From the NCBI GenBank assembly GCA_963733505.1, contig CAVTDW010000005.1, forward strand, positions 496,001-560,000: 64,000 nucleotides of DNA, given 5' to 3'. This DNA is from JALYXV01 sp963733505. GTDB lineage: Bacteria > Actinomycetota > Acidimicrobiia > Acidimicrobiales > Palsa-688. Within the stretch, counting starts at the first letter, position 1. The number at the start of each line of letters is the position of its first letter. The notes under the pieces are model-generated. The model saw only the letters and a list, made by a program, of their open reading frames with translations, did no database searches and was not told the origin of the DNA. The position numbers were made by a program, and so were the translations under genes. This document shows, one piece after another, positions 33,959 to 42,621 of this stretch.

Positions 33959-35110
33959 ATGGAACTGACCGATCTGGCTCCCGCGCCCCTCGCCACCGGT
34001 GCGTGGCACCCGGGCGACCCGCCCGGGCGACGCCAGTTCGCCGAGTTGTACGTCGAGCGGCCGCTGGCGCTCGAAGCCGGTGGGACGCTCGGCCCCGTCA
34101 CGGTGGCGTTCGAAACCTGGGGAACACCCTCGCCCACCGGCGACAACGCCGTGCTCGTGGCCCACGCGCTCACCGGGGACAGCCACGTGGCGGGAGTGGC
34201 TGAGCCCGGGCACCCCACCGCCGGGTGGTGGGACCCGCTGATCGGGCCGGGCCGGCCGCTCGACACAAATCGTTGGTGGGTTGTGTGCCCGAATGTGCTG
34301 GGCGGATGCCAAGGCACCACCGGGCCGGCCTCGGTCGGACCCGACGGTCGCCGGTATGGCCCCCATTTTCCCACCATTACCGTCCGCGACCAGGTGGAGG
34401 TGGAGGCGGCGCTGGCCGACCACCTGGGCATCGGTGTTTGGGCGGCGGTGATCGGCGGCTCGATGGGCGGGATGCGGGTGCTGGAGTGGGCGGTCGGGCG
34501 GCCCGAGCGGCTGGCCCGGGCGGTCGTGCTGGCATGCGGGGCGGCGGCCAGCGCCGAGCAGATCGCCCTGTGCGCGGTGCAGGCCGAGGCCATCCGCGCC
34601 GACCCGGGCTGGTGCGGCGGTGACTACTACGACCGGCCCGCGGGGGAGGGGCCGCACCGGGGGCTCGGGCTGGCCCGGCGAATCGGCCACATCAGCTACC
34701 GCAGTGAGGGGGAACTGGCGGCTCGCTTCGGGCGGCTCCCCCAAGGTGACGAGGAGCCCCTCGGGGGTGGTCGTTATGCGGTGCAGAGCTACCTGGACCA
34801 CCAGGCGGCCAAGCTGATCGGCCGCTTCGACGCCAACAGCTACCTGGTGCTCAGCCGGGCCATGGACCACCACGACGTGGGGCGGGGCCGGGGCGGGTTG
34901 GCGGCCGCCCTCGGAGGCGTGACGGCCGACACCACGGTCATCGGGATCGACTCGGACCGCCTGTACCCGTTGCGGCTCCAGGAGGAGTTGGCGGCGCTGC
35001 TGGCCGGCCGGCCGCCGTTGCAGGTCGTGCACTCCGCGGTTGGCCACGATGGTTTCCTGCTGGAAATGGCCCAGATCGGTCCGGTGATCCGAGCGGCGCT
35101 GACGCGTTGA
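33959..35110 (+). CDS. metX: homoserine O-acetyltransferase
   Basis: Transfers acetyl from acetyl-CoA to homoserine, giving the MetY substrate. It is an alpha/beta hydrolase-fold protein of 383 aa. Motifs are VLVAHALTGDSHVAG, CPNVLGGCQGTTGPAS, the nucleophile elbow GGSMGGMRVLEW, and the C-terminal Asp/His in IDSDRLYPLRLQEEL and SAVGHDGFLLE. The 124-bp gap before it shows no recognisable riboswitch. Its 3' end overlaps the convergent cupin frame by 173 bp, unless that frame ends earlier. Confidence 0.93.
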   Translation: MELTDLAPAPLATGAWHPGDPPGRRQFAELYVERPLALEAGGTLGPVTVAFETWGTPSPTGDNAVLVAHALTGDSHVAGVAEPGHPTAGWWDPLIGPGRPLDTNRWWVVCPNVLGGCQGTTGPASVGPDGRRYGPHFPTITVRDQVEVEAALADHLGIGVWAAVIGGSMGGMRVLEWAVGRPERLARAVVLACGAAASAEQIALCAVQAEAIRADPGWCGGDYYDRPAGEGPHRGLGLARRIGHISYRSEGELAARFGRLPQGDEEPLGGGRYAVQSYLDHQAAKLIGRFDANSYLVLSRAMDHHDVGRGRGGLAAALGGVTADTTVIGIDSDRLYPLRLQEELAALLAGRPPLQVVHSAVGHDGFLLEMAQIGPVIRAALTR

Positions 35111-35603
35111 CCGGGGTCAGGTGTCGGCGGTCGGTGTCGGGGTCGCCGAGTCCGAGGAACGCCGCGATCTCCGGGTAGCGCGTGAAGCGTTCGAGGTCGG
35201 GGGCATTGGGGAGCTGCGGGCGGTCCCGGTTGCAGTTGACGATGCACAAGAAGCCGAGATGGTCGTCGGGGGCGGCCCGGAACTGGTGCCACTCCCACTG
35301 CTCCACCGCGATCAGGTCGTGAGGGCCGAGGTCGAAGACGTAGTCCCCGACGAGACATTGGCCATGGCCGCCGAGCACGATCACCGAATGGGTGTGCTTG
35401 TGCCGTTCGAGCGTCGTGTGACCGCCCGGCTCGATGTCGAAGAACCGGACCTGATGATCGAGGTTGGCGTCGTCGAAGAGGATCTGGCGAGACAGGTCCT
35501 TGAATGTCGCCTCCCCGCCTTCGTCGGGCTTGTAGGCCCGGACATCGACGCCCTCCCACCGGAACGGTTCCTCGCCCTCTGGCCGGTATCGGGGAATGGT
35601 CAC
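34938..35603 (-). CDS. cupin-domain protein, possible methylthioxylulose-phosphate sulfurylase
   Basis: A single cupin barrel: IEPGGHTTLERHKHTHSVIVL (metal ligands H-x-H plus Glu) and then LGPHDLIAVEQWEWHQF (third His). The GTG start at 35603 overlaps the RuBisCO-like gene stop by 4 bp, so the pair is coupled. In Rhodospirillum rubrum a cupin partners a RuBisCO-like isomerase and releases methanethiol from 1-methylthioxylulose 5-phosphate; the same job is inferred here. The domain is complete by about 35120. The remaining 60 codons run antisense into metX and are Pro/Ala-rich, so the true end may lie near 35118 with a lost base. Confidence 0.7.
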   Translation of the reverse strand: MTIPRYRPEGEEPFRWEGVDVRAYKPDEGGEATFKDLSRQILFDDANLDHQVRFFDIEPGGHTTLERHKHTHSVIVLGGHGQCLVGDYVFDLGPHDLIAVEQWEWHQFRAAPDDHLGFLCIVNCNRDRPQLPNAPDLERFTRYPEIAAFLGLGDPDTDRRHLTPVNASAPLGSPDRSGPFPAGNHRGQPRSARPATAAGRPAAPPTPPGAATGTGGPSRSR

Positions 35604-36676
35604 GAGTGCACCGCCTGGACGAAACGTTCGGCTTGTCGAGCGACGTCGGGGCTGGCCAACAGATCGCCGCTGATGAGCAGCATGACATCGGGCCCGTAGA
35701 AATCCACGATCTCGCCGACCCGGTCGACCGACATGCCACCGGCCGGCACAGGCAGGGCCGGCCGGATCGTGTGCCACGGTGCTCGGGTCGCGTCGGCCAC
35801 GGCGTGGCATTCATCGGGCGAGTAGGCGAAACGGCCGCCGAAGTGGGGGTAGATCACGGCGTCGGCACCGTACAGGCGGAACAGCGTTCCCAACAACAAC
35901 GCCGGGGCGATTCGGCCCGTTCCCGCGAAGGCGGGATGGGCGAGGAACGCCAGGTCGGGATGGTCCTCGGTGAGTTCGCCGAATGCCGGCAGGCCGTAGA
36001 CCATGGGCGCCATCAGCACGACCCGGACGCCTTCATCGGTGGCGACCCGAAGCCGTCGGGCGACCTGGCGCGGTGTCCCGACAACGCTCGGCGCGTAGAG
36101 CGCGGCGGTGCCGCTGCTGGCCACCGCGTGCTGACAGGCCTTGACCCGTTCGTCGAAGGGCGATGTGATCTGGTCGGCCAGTCCGTGGTCGTCCTTGATG
36201 ATGTCGATGCCCGCCGCAGCCAGCTGGCGGCACAACTCGGACAGCGCCGCGGTCGACGCCCCCTGGGGCTTCAGGGCGCTGCACGTGAGGGGGCGCACGG
36301 GGGCGTCGGTTAGCTGGCGCAACCCGGCAATGCCGTGGTTGGGGCCGCGGAAGGCGTCGAGTATGGCCGATGGGAAGTCGGCGTCGACCAGGTCGACGTC
36401 GCCTTGGAGCGACACGTTGCCGAACAGCATGCTCAGCAGTTGTGCCCGATTGTCGCCGACGGTGAGAGCCGACAGGCCGATCACGACCAGGTAGCTGCCG
36501 TCGGATTCGGGGGTGATCCGCTCGACGCGACCGACCACGTGGTCGCGCACCCACGGATCGGTGATGGCGTCGTCGGCCATCTCGACGCTCTGCTCCAAGG
36601 CGATGCCCTGGGCCCGGGCGTCGATCTGATCGGCCGGGGCGCGCACCCGGTAGGTGACCTGCAACCGCTCCGTCAT
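35600..36676 (-). CDS. RuBisCO-like protein (form IV)
   Basis: A 358-aa member of the RuBisCO large-subunit family, too short for a true carboxylase (about 450-480 aa). It keeps the phosphate/enolate Lys in SALKPQG and the metal motif IIKDDHGLADQ, where His replaces the Glu of K-x-D-D/E. The C-terminal barrel is YPHFGGRF, PVPAGGMSVDRV and LLISGDLL. Such proteins isomerise or enolise methylthioribulose 1-phosphate derivatives. The neighbouring cupin, metX and metY favour the isomerase that feeds the methanethiol-releasing shunt over the classical MtnW enolase. The exact reaction is inferred. Confidence 0.82.
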   Translation of the reverse strand: MTERLQVTYRVRAPADQIDARAQGIALEQSVEMADDAITDPWVRDHVVGRVERITPESDGSYLVVIGLSALTVGDNRAQLLSMLFGNVSLQGDVDLVDADFPSAILDAFRGPNHGIAGLRQLTDAPVRPLTCSALKPQGASTAALSELCRQLAAAGIDIIKDDHGLADQITSPFDERVKACQHAVASSGTAALYAPSVVGTPRQVARRLRVATDEGVRVVLMAPMVYGLPAFGELTEDHPDLAFLAHPAFAGTGRIAPALLLGTLFRLYGADAVIYPHFGGRFAYSPDECHAVADATRAPWHTIRPALPVPAGGMSVDRVGEIVDFYGPDVMLLISGDLLASPDVARQAERFVQAVHS

Positions 36677-36698
36677 GGAGGGAATTGCAGCACAGCGG

Positions 36699-38664
36699 TC
36701 AATCCTGCGCTACCACCACGATGATCCGGTCGTCGGGTTGGAGATCGACCAGCGCCGACTTGGCCGGGTTGAGGACGATGCCCTCGGAGGGGTGGCTGTC
36801 GCTGCCATTGCCATTGCCGCTGCCATCTGCCGTTGCCGTTGCCGCTGCCATTGCCGCTCGTGCCGTTGCGGCCCGTCGCCCGGTACCCGATGGCCAGGTG
36901 GCCGGCTCGGTGGGCGGCGTCGACATAGGACCCGAACGGGAGGCCCGGCCGGGGTTGGGCATAGTCGCTGACGGGACGCATGCACAGCTGCGACCCGGCC
37001 ACGTCGAACAGCTCCGTGAACACCTGCTCGCGGTCGGGAAGCTCGGCCAGCTGGGACAACATGAGCGCCGTGAGCCGCTCGCTCACGATGAAATCCTCGG
37101 CGCCGGCCACCCGGGCCAGGTCGACGTCGCGTATGTCGAGCACCTCGGTGACGACGCTCATCGATCCGGACAGCTCCGGGTGCGCCTCGCGGAACTGACG
37201 GATGTGGAGGAGGGTCATCAGTGCCCGGGCGTCGGCTTGCTCGGAGGTGAGGCCGCTGCGGTAGCACAGCACGACGACCCGGTCGTAGCGCTCCTCGGTG
37301 GCGAGCTCGAGCAACCGCTCCGGCGCCGACAACCGCGTGGTGGTCACGAACAGCTCGATGTTGTGCAGGCCTGCGACCACGACCTGTTCGGGTGACACCA
37401 GGGATTCGTCGATGAGCACCCGGACCGAGGACCCGGCCACCACCCACTTGTCGAGTTCCGAAACGATGCGCGGCGCGACCGGGTTCCAACCGGCGATCAG
37501 GATGCGAGTCGGGCGTTGGTGCCCACCGCCGGTGCCTGGCTCGGTGGCTGGCGGCGGGGTGGCCTCGGGCCGCAACTCCACGGCGTGCAGGCTCTCGGCC
37601 AGTACCACCGTCGCGTCACCGTCTTGGAGGACGTAATCGTCGGCGGGGTTGAGTTGGATGCGGCCGGTGCGGCCCATGCGCACGCCGATCGCCGTTCCCT
37701 GCTCGTAGCGCAGCACCAGGTCGCCGAAGCGCTGGTCGGTCAGGCTCGGGCTCTCGTGGAAGTAGATGTCGATATCGTCGAAGTTGAGGATCTCGTTGAA
37801 CACCGTGCCCAGACCCGTGTGGCGGCATGCCTGGGCCGTGATCCGGGCGATCACTTCCGACGATGCGATGGTGGTGATCCGCCCGCTGGTGACGCTGCGC
37901 AACGACTCGGCGGTGTCGGGGTGCAGGCAGTCCACCACCACCCGAAGCTCGCCGAAGCGAGGATCGTCCATCAACGCCAGGACGGTGCGCACGACCTGGG
38001 CGTCTCCGTCCTCGTGATTGCTCCCGAGCACGATGACGGACTGGCTGTCATAGGGACTGGTCAGCGCCAGGTCGGCGTGCTTGGAGGGATCGCCGCTGCG
38101 GCACACGATGCGGGTGCGCCCAGCGTCGGGAATCCGGCTCCTGATCTCGTCCTCCATGTCGATCTTGTCGTGGGGAGCGAGCAGGACGATGCAGCTGCGC
38201 GGTCGCTCCCGGTAGGCGATCACCAGCTCGCTGATGATGGGGAAGACCTTTTCGGACCAACCGAGCACCAGCGTGTGGCCTTCTTCGAGCACCAGGCTGC
38301 GGCCCTTGCGCAACTCGCTCACCCGGCGGTCGATCCCGCTCGCGACCAGGCCGATGAGCGAACTCAGGACGAGGATCCCGAAGATCACGACCAGCAGGGA
38401 TTGGATCCGCAGCGGCCACCCTGCGTCCTCGTGCATGACGGCGGGATCGAGGGCGCGCAGCATGTTCTGCCAAACGCCTTCCACCAGGCTGGGGTGGTGG
38501 GTGTGTTGGATTGCGATGTCGGCGACCGAGAGGATGACGCCGGTCAGCAGCACAAAGGTGAGGGTGAGAACCGCGAGCCAGATGATGACGGCCCCGGTAC
38601 CGCGGGCGAACATGGTGTCGAAGCGATAGCGAAGACGGCGGCGAAGAGAATGACGGCTGGACAT
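36699..38664 (-). CDS. CASTOR/POLLUX-like TrkA-N membrane protein, C-terminal frameshift
   Basis: Two membrane helices (GAVIIWLAVLTLTFVLLTGV and IQSLLVVIFGILVLSSLIGL) flank a pore-like loop. Two nucleotide-binding domains follow (TLVLGWSEKVFPIISELV and ILIAGWNPVAPRIVSELD). This is the layout of CASTOR/POLLUX-type ion channels. From 38664 the frame is intact to about 36830, then enters a Gly/Asn/Ser codon repeat (36790-36870). The next frame ends properly with SEGIVLNPAKSALVDLQPDD and VVVAQD at 36699. The shift equals one surplus base inside the repeat. Likely role: potassium or other cation homeostasis. Confidence 0.82.
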
Positions 38665-38750
38665 GACGAGCCCCTTGCGTTCTTGAGTAGCGGATTCGCT
38701 GACGGATGCCACGCCGGCACGCGCCACAGGCGCGCCCGGTCAGATGTGAT

Positions 38751-39122
38751 CTAGAGGTGGCGAACCGCAGGAGGAGCGCGAAGGGTGATGCTGTGGCGAC
38801 GACGGACGAGTGACGGCCAGGCGCCTGATCTCGCCGGATGGCGCCATTGCGGCCGGCGGCGGGCGAGCGACGCCGCGACCAACGCCGACAGCAGGAGCAG
38901 CGCCACGTTGAGGTCGGCGCGTGGTGTCAACGAGCCGGAGTTGCTGACCTTGGCGGGGCCGCGGAGGGCGAGGAGCGGCGTTGCCGACGTGGCCGGCAGC
39001 GCGCTGGTGAGGGCGCCGGGGGTGTCCCGGCCGAGCAGCGAGGCCGACCCCCAGCCCAGCGCGAGGAGGGTGACCGCCACCACCGCCAACAAGGCCGTGC
39101 GCCGAAGGTTGGCTCCCCCCAT
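38751..39122 (-). CDS. small putative membrane protein
   Basis: A 123-aa product. It has a hydrophobic N-terminal segment (TALLAVVAVTLLALGWGSASLL) and a second segment (NVALLLLSALVAASLA), then an Arg-rich tail. This suggests two membrane passes or a signal anchor. It has no recognised family and no supporting neighbour, so it could still be a chance ORF. Confidence 0.4.
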   Translation of the reverse strand: MGGANLRRTALLAVVAVTLLALGWGSASLLGRDTPGALTSALPATSATPLLALRGPAKVSNSGSLTPRADLNVALLLLSALVAASLARRRPQWRHPARSGAWPSLVRRRHSITLRAPPAVRHL

Positions 39123-39250
39123 CGCCTGAGGAGCGTAGCCGTCCGGGGGAAAATCGCCGCCGCGCCTTCGGGCATCGTCAGCGCGGTGACGATACGCCGG
39201 CCGGGTCGCTGGCCGTGCCCGAAGCCGCCGCCGCCAGGGGGCATGGGAGT

Positions 39251-39332
39251 CTTGTAGGGGTTTGTGGCTCTGGTACAGGGTTGTTACCGCTGAGGGGTGA
39301 CAACCCCGCCCAGAGACACAAACCCCTACAAG
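39251..39332. repeat. dispersed palindromic element, copy B
   Basis: An 82-bp palindrome. CTTGTAGGGGTTTGT (39251-39265) and ACAAACCCCTACAAG (39318-39332) are perfect 15-bp arms. Inside them CTCTGG pairs with CCAGAG, and GGGTTGT pairs with ACAACCC around a short loop. The element matches the reverse complement of the 5596-5680 element along most of its length. It lies between two minus-strand genes, 31 bp downstream of the LysM/M23 gene stop, and could also act as a terminator there. Confidence 0.75.
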
Positions 39333-39362
39333 AAACCTCGAGCCGACCTCAGTTGGTTGGAG

Positions 39363-41076
39363 TTAGCTCCCGGTCGAGTGGCCGACGGCGCCGTTGATGT
39401 AGTCGAGCATGGGCCGCCCCGAGCCGCTGCCGCCCGGCGGGTAGAAGCCGACCTCGAGGTGAGGGCCCGTCGAGAAGCCGACGATGCCGTATCCGACGAC
39501 GGCGATTTGCTGGCCGGCCGCGACCGTGGCGCCCACCGGGAACAGGTTGCCGCCGGCGTGGCCGTAGTACACCGTCTTGCCCGCGAGGGGGCCGTCGGTG
39601 ATCTGCAGGACCGGGCAGGCGGGGCCGAAGCCTGACATCCCTTCGCGGATGATCTTGCCCGGTCCCATGGCGTAGAGGGGTGTACCACCGGGGGCGGAGT
39701 AATCCACACCTTGGTCGACCGTGCCGCCCCGGAGATACTGTGCGGGCAGCGGCAGGGCTGACTTGGCGGCGCTGGCCGCGGGCGGCGCAGGCGCGGCGTG
39801 GAGCCGGTGCGGGGGCCGCAGCCACCGGAGCCGGGGCCGGGGCCGGAGCGGGCGCTACCGGTTTCGCAGGGACGGGCGCGGCCGCCGTGGGAGCCGTCGC
39901 CACGGGCGATGCCGCGGTGGGTGCCGGAGCCCCACCACTCGCCGGGACCGTCAGCAACTGGCCCGGGAAGATCAGGTTGGGGTTGGTGACCCGGTTGGCG
40001 CTCACCAGTGCCGCCACCGTGGTGCTGTACCGGCGAGAAAGCGACGAGAGGGTGTCACCCGGTCGAACGACGTAGCGGCCCCCCGCCAGCCCGGCGGCGG
40101 GGGCGGCGGGGGCCGCGCTGGCCACCGCCGCCGATCCCGGGGGCAGCGACAGGACTTGGCCGGGCAGGATCAGGTTGGGGTTGGCGATGCCGTTGGCTGC
40201 CACCAGTGCTGCGACGGTCGTGCCGTAGCCGCGGGCAATGCTGCTCAGCGTGTCGCCGGCCCGCACGACGTACCCGGACGAAGCGGCCCCGCTCGTCGAA
40301 GCGGCGCCGGTACCGGTGACCGACAGGACCTGGCCCGGGAGGATCAGGTTGGGGTCGGCGATGTGGTTGGCCGCGACCAACGCCGAGACCGACGTCCCGG
40401 CCCGGCGGGCGATGGCGCTCAGCGTGTCGCCACGAACCACGGTGTACGCCGATGTCGTAGGCGCCGCCGACGCCCCGGTCGTCGTGGAAACGGCGGCCAC
40501 GGCGGTCGACGCACCTGCGCTCGGAGCCGCCGCGATCCCGCCGACCGCGGAAATGCCGACACTGGCGGCCGCGCCGACGCTCAGCAACCGCAAGGACTGG
40601 GAACGCCCGTATTGCTGGAGCCGGACGATGCGATGGGCGATCCCGCGGCGCTCGAGGATCGTCAGGTCGCCCCGGACCAGCCTGATCACGGTCACGACGG
40701 GGGTCAGCACCCAGCCCAAGGCCCAGCACAGCAGGAAGCGGCCCAGGGCCCGGTTGCCCACTTCTACCGGCGCGGACGTCGGGGCGGGCCGAGTCGCGTC
40801 GTCATCGGCGATCGCCAGCTGCATCTCGTGTTCGAGGGCGTGCCAGTCGAACTTGTCGGCGCCGCGAGGGTCGGCGCCGAAGGCCAGATCCATTTGGCGG
40901 CGCACCCGGAGGTGGCGCAACCGAGCGACCAAGGCCAGATAGCCGCCCGCCAACATGGTGAACAGGCCGGCCAGCCACCACAGCGCGCTGATGCCCGCGG
41001 CCGCCAGCACGGCGGCGACCACCGCCACGCTCACCAGGACCGACAGCACCTGCCGCCGGCGGACGACGATCTGCAC
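39363..41076 (-). CDS. LysM-repeat and M23-like cell-wall protein, frameshifted
   Basis: Two N-terminal hydrophobic helices (VLVSVAVVAAVLAAAGISALWWLAGLF and LLCWALGWVLTPVVTVIRLV) precede three LysM modules (YTVVRGDTLSAIARRAGTSV, YVVRAGDTLSSIARGYGTTV, YVVRPGDTLSSLSRRYSTTV), each ending NLILPGQVL or a close variant. A Pro/Ala linker follows. The frame shifts near 39790 by one surplus base into VDYSAPGGTPLYAMGPGKI, LAGKTVYYGHAGGNLF and FSTGPHLEVGFYP, an M23-like domain whose HxH motif reads HLE and so may be inactive. The likely role is peptidoglycan binding or remodelling. Confidence 0.8.
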
Positions 41077-41107
41077 GTTCGGCGCGCCGAGTCTCGCCGA
41101 AGCGGTC

Positions 41108-41205
41108 GCAGCCGCCCCAGCGGTCGCGTCAGCAGCCGCCCCAGGCGCCCTAGCGGTCGCGTCACCAGCGGCCCCAGGCGTCCTCAGTGGTCGCCCCAGC
41201 GGTCG
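41108..41205. repeat. imperfect tandem repeat of GCCCCAGCGGTCGCGTCA type
   Basis: Four or five imperfect copies of an 18-27-bp unit (GCCCCAG followed by CGGTCGCGTCA) lie just inside and upstream of the LysM gene frame start, in the 275-bp gap before grdE. The unit includes GGTCGC, which could be an operator half-site. No gene is seen in the gap. Confidence 0.5.
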
Positions 41206-41351
41206 TTGCGGTCAACATACCGGCCTCCTCCCTCCCCGCCGCCGCCACCATCGCGGCCTCGGGGATCCCAGGTGGACCGAGACCGTAACACCGTCTCAAG
41301 TCCGTGACCAGCCGCGATGCGCCGCGGAGCAACCGTGCCGGGAGTGCAAGT

Positions 41352-42608
41352 ATGGATGTGATGGCGCTGACCCGGTTGATCCACCACGTCCAACGCGTCG
41401 CACTAGGCCCGCGAACGACGTTCGCGGCCGGCGAGCTCGTGGTCTCGACCGACGAGGCCGAGGGCATCATGGCCCACCCGGCGCTCGCCTCGGTGCGGCT
41501 CTCCTGGGTCTCACCCGGCGAATCGGCGCGGATCGTCAAGGTCCTCGACGCCGTCGAACCCCGGACCAAAGGCCCCGGCGGCGCCGGGATCTTTCCCGGC
41601 TTCGTCGGGCCGGCCCGGACCCAGGGCGACGGTGAGACCCACGTACTGCGCGGGGCGGCGGTGGTGACGGCCGGCTTCCTGCCGAGGGCCCAGGAGGCGC
41701 TGGTCGACCTGAGCGGCCCCGCCGCGGCGCTGTCTCCGTTGGGCGCCACCCACAATCTGGTCGTCGAGTTCACCCCGGCGCCCGATGCCAGCTGGGAACA
41801 CGTGGACGCCGCCCTCCGCGTGGGCTCGCTGCGACTGGCGGCTCGGCTGGCGGAAGCGGCGCTCGACGCCGAACCCGACGAGATCGAGGAACTCCCGTCG
41901 CCGTCGCCCATCCGGGGCGACCGGCCTCGCATCGGCGCCGTCACCAACCTGCAGACCCAGGGCCTGTTCAAGGACGTCTTTGTCTACGGGCGCAGTTTCG
42001 CCTCGTCGCTGCCGACCCTGCTCGACCCCGGCGAGCTCGACGACGGGGCCGTGGTGAGTGGCCAGTTCGGCCACCCGGCCCTGAAGAACCCGACCTACAT
42101 GCACCAGAACCATCCGGTCGTCAACGAGCTGCGCCGCCGCCACGGCCATGACCTCGACTTCGCGGGCCTGGTGATCTGCCCGGAGCCGGTCAACCAGGCC
42201 GCCAAGGAACTGGTCTCGGCCTTCGCGGCCAAGGTGTGCGCCGCGGCGGGGTTCGACGCCGCCTTGGTCACCAAGGAGGGGGGCGGCAACGCCGACGCCG
42301 ACATGGCCCTCAAGATGGACGCGCTGGCCGAGCTCGGGATCGAAGCGGTCGGGCTGTATGGCGAGATGGCCGGGATCGACGGCACCGGCCCATCCATTGT
42401 CGTGGCCCCGGAGAAGGCAACCGCCATGGTCAGCACAGGCAACTACGACCACCGGCTGCAACTTCCCGCGATGGACAGAGCCCTCGGGGGCGACGAGTTC
42501 GCCCTGGTGCACGCCCCGGCCACGTCGGCATTCGAGGTTCCCACGGCGGTGGTGTACTGCGCCCTCAGCCCGCTCGGCTGGGGACGGGTGACCGCCCGGG
42601 CCGGTTGA
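41352..42608 (+). CDS. grdE: glycine/sarcosine/betaine reductase component B, proprotein-like subunit (GrdE family)
   Basis: In clostridial glycine reductase this subunit, cleaved at Asn-Cys, supplies a carbonyl group that binds the amine substrate. The 418-aa product aligns with GrdE throughout: VSPGESARIVKVLDAVEPR, GGAGIFPGFVGPAR, THVLRGAAVVT, LQTQGLFKDVFVYGRS, LKNPTYMHQNHPVVNEL and KEGGGNADADMALKMDAL. However, the GN-C-VSAC-type cleavage region reads SGQFGHPALKNPTY, so Asn-Cys is replaced by Gln-Phe. Cleavage and carbonyl formation look impossible. It starts the grd operon, 13 bp before grdB. Confidence 0.88.
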   Translation: MDVMALTRLIHHVQRVALGPRTTFAAGELVVSTDEAEGIMAHPALASVRLSWVSPGESARIVKVLDAVEPRTKGPGGAGIFPGFVGPARTQGDGETHVLRGAAVVTAGFLPRAQEALVDLSGPAAALSPLGATHNLVVEFTPAPDASWEHVDAALRVGSLRLAARLAEAALDAEPDEIEELPSPSPIRGDRPRIGAVTNLQTQGLFKDVFVYGRSFASSLPTLLDPGELDDGAVVSGQFGHPALKNPTYMHQNHPVVNELRRRHGHDLDFAGLVICPEPVNQAAKELVSAFAAKVCAAAGFDAALVTKEGGGNADADMALKMDALAELGIEAVGLYGEMAGIDGTGPSIVVAPEKATAMVSTGNYDHRLQLPAMDRALGGDEFALVHAPATSAFEVPTAVVYCALSPLGWGRVTARAG

Positions 42609-42621
42609 GTACCTTCTGACC

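Noticed and set aside
34938..35118. Genuine 60-residue C-terminal extension of the cupin protein overlapping metX
   Set aside because: It is Pro/Ala/Arg-rich and antisense to a conserved part of metX; an earlier stop after a lost base is more likely, though I left the frame as found.
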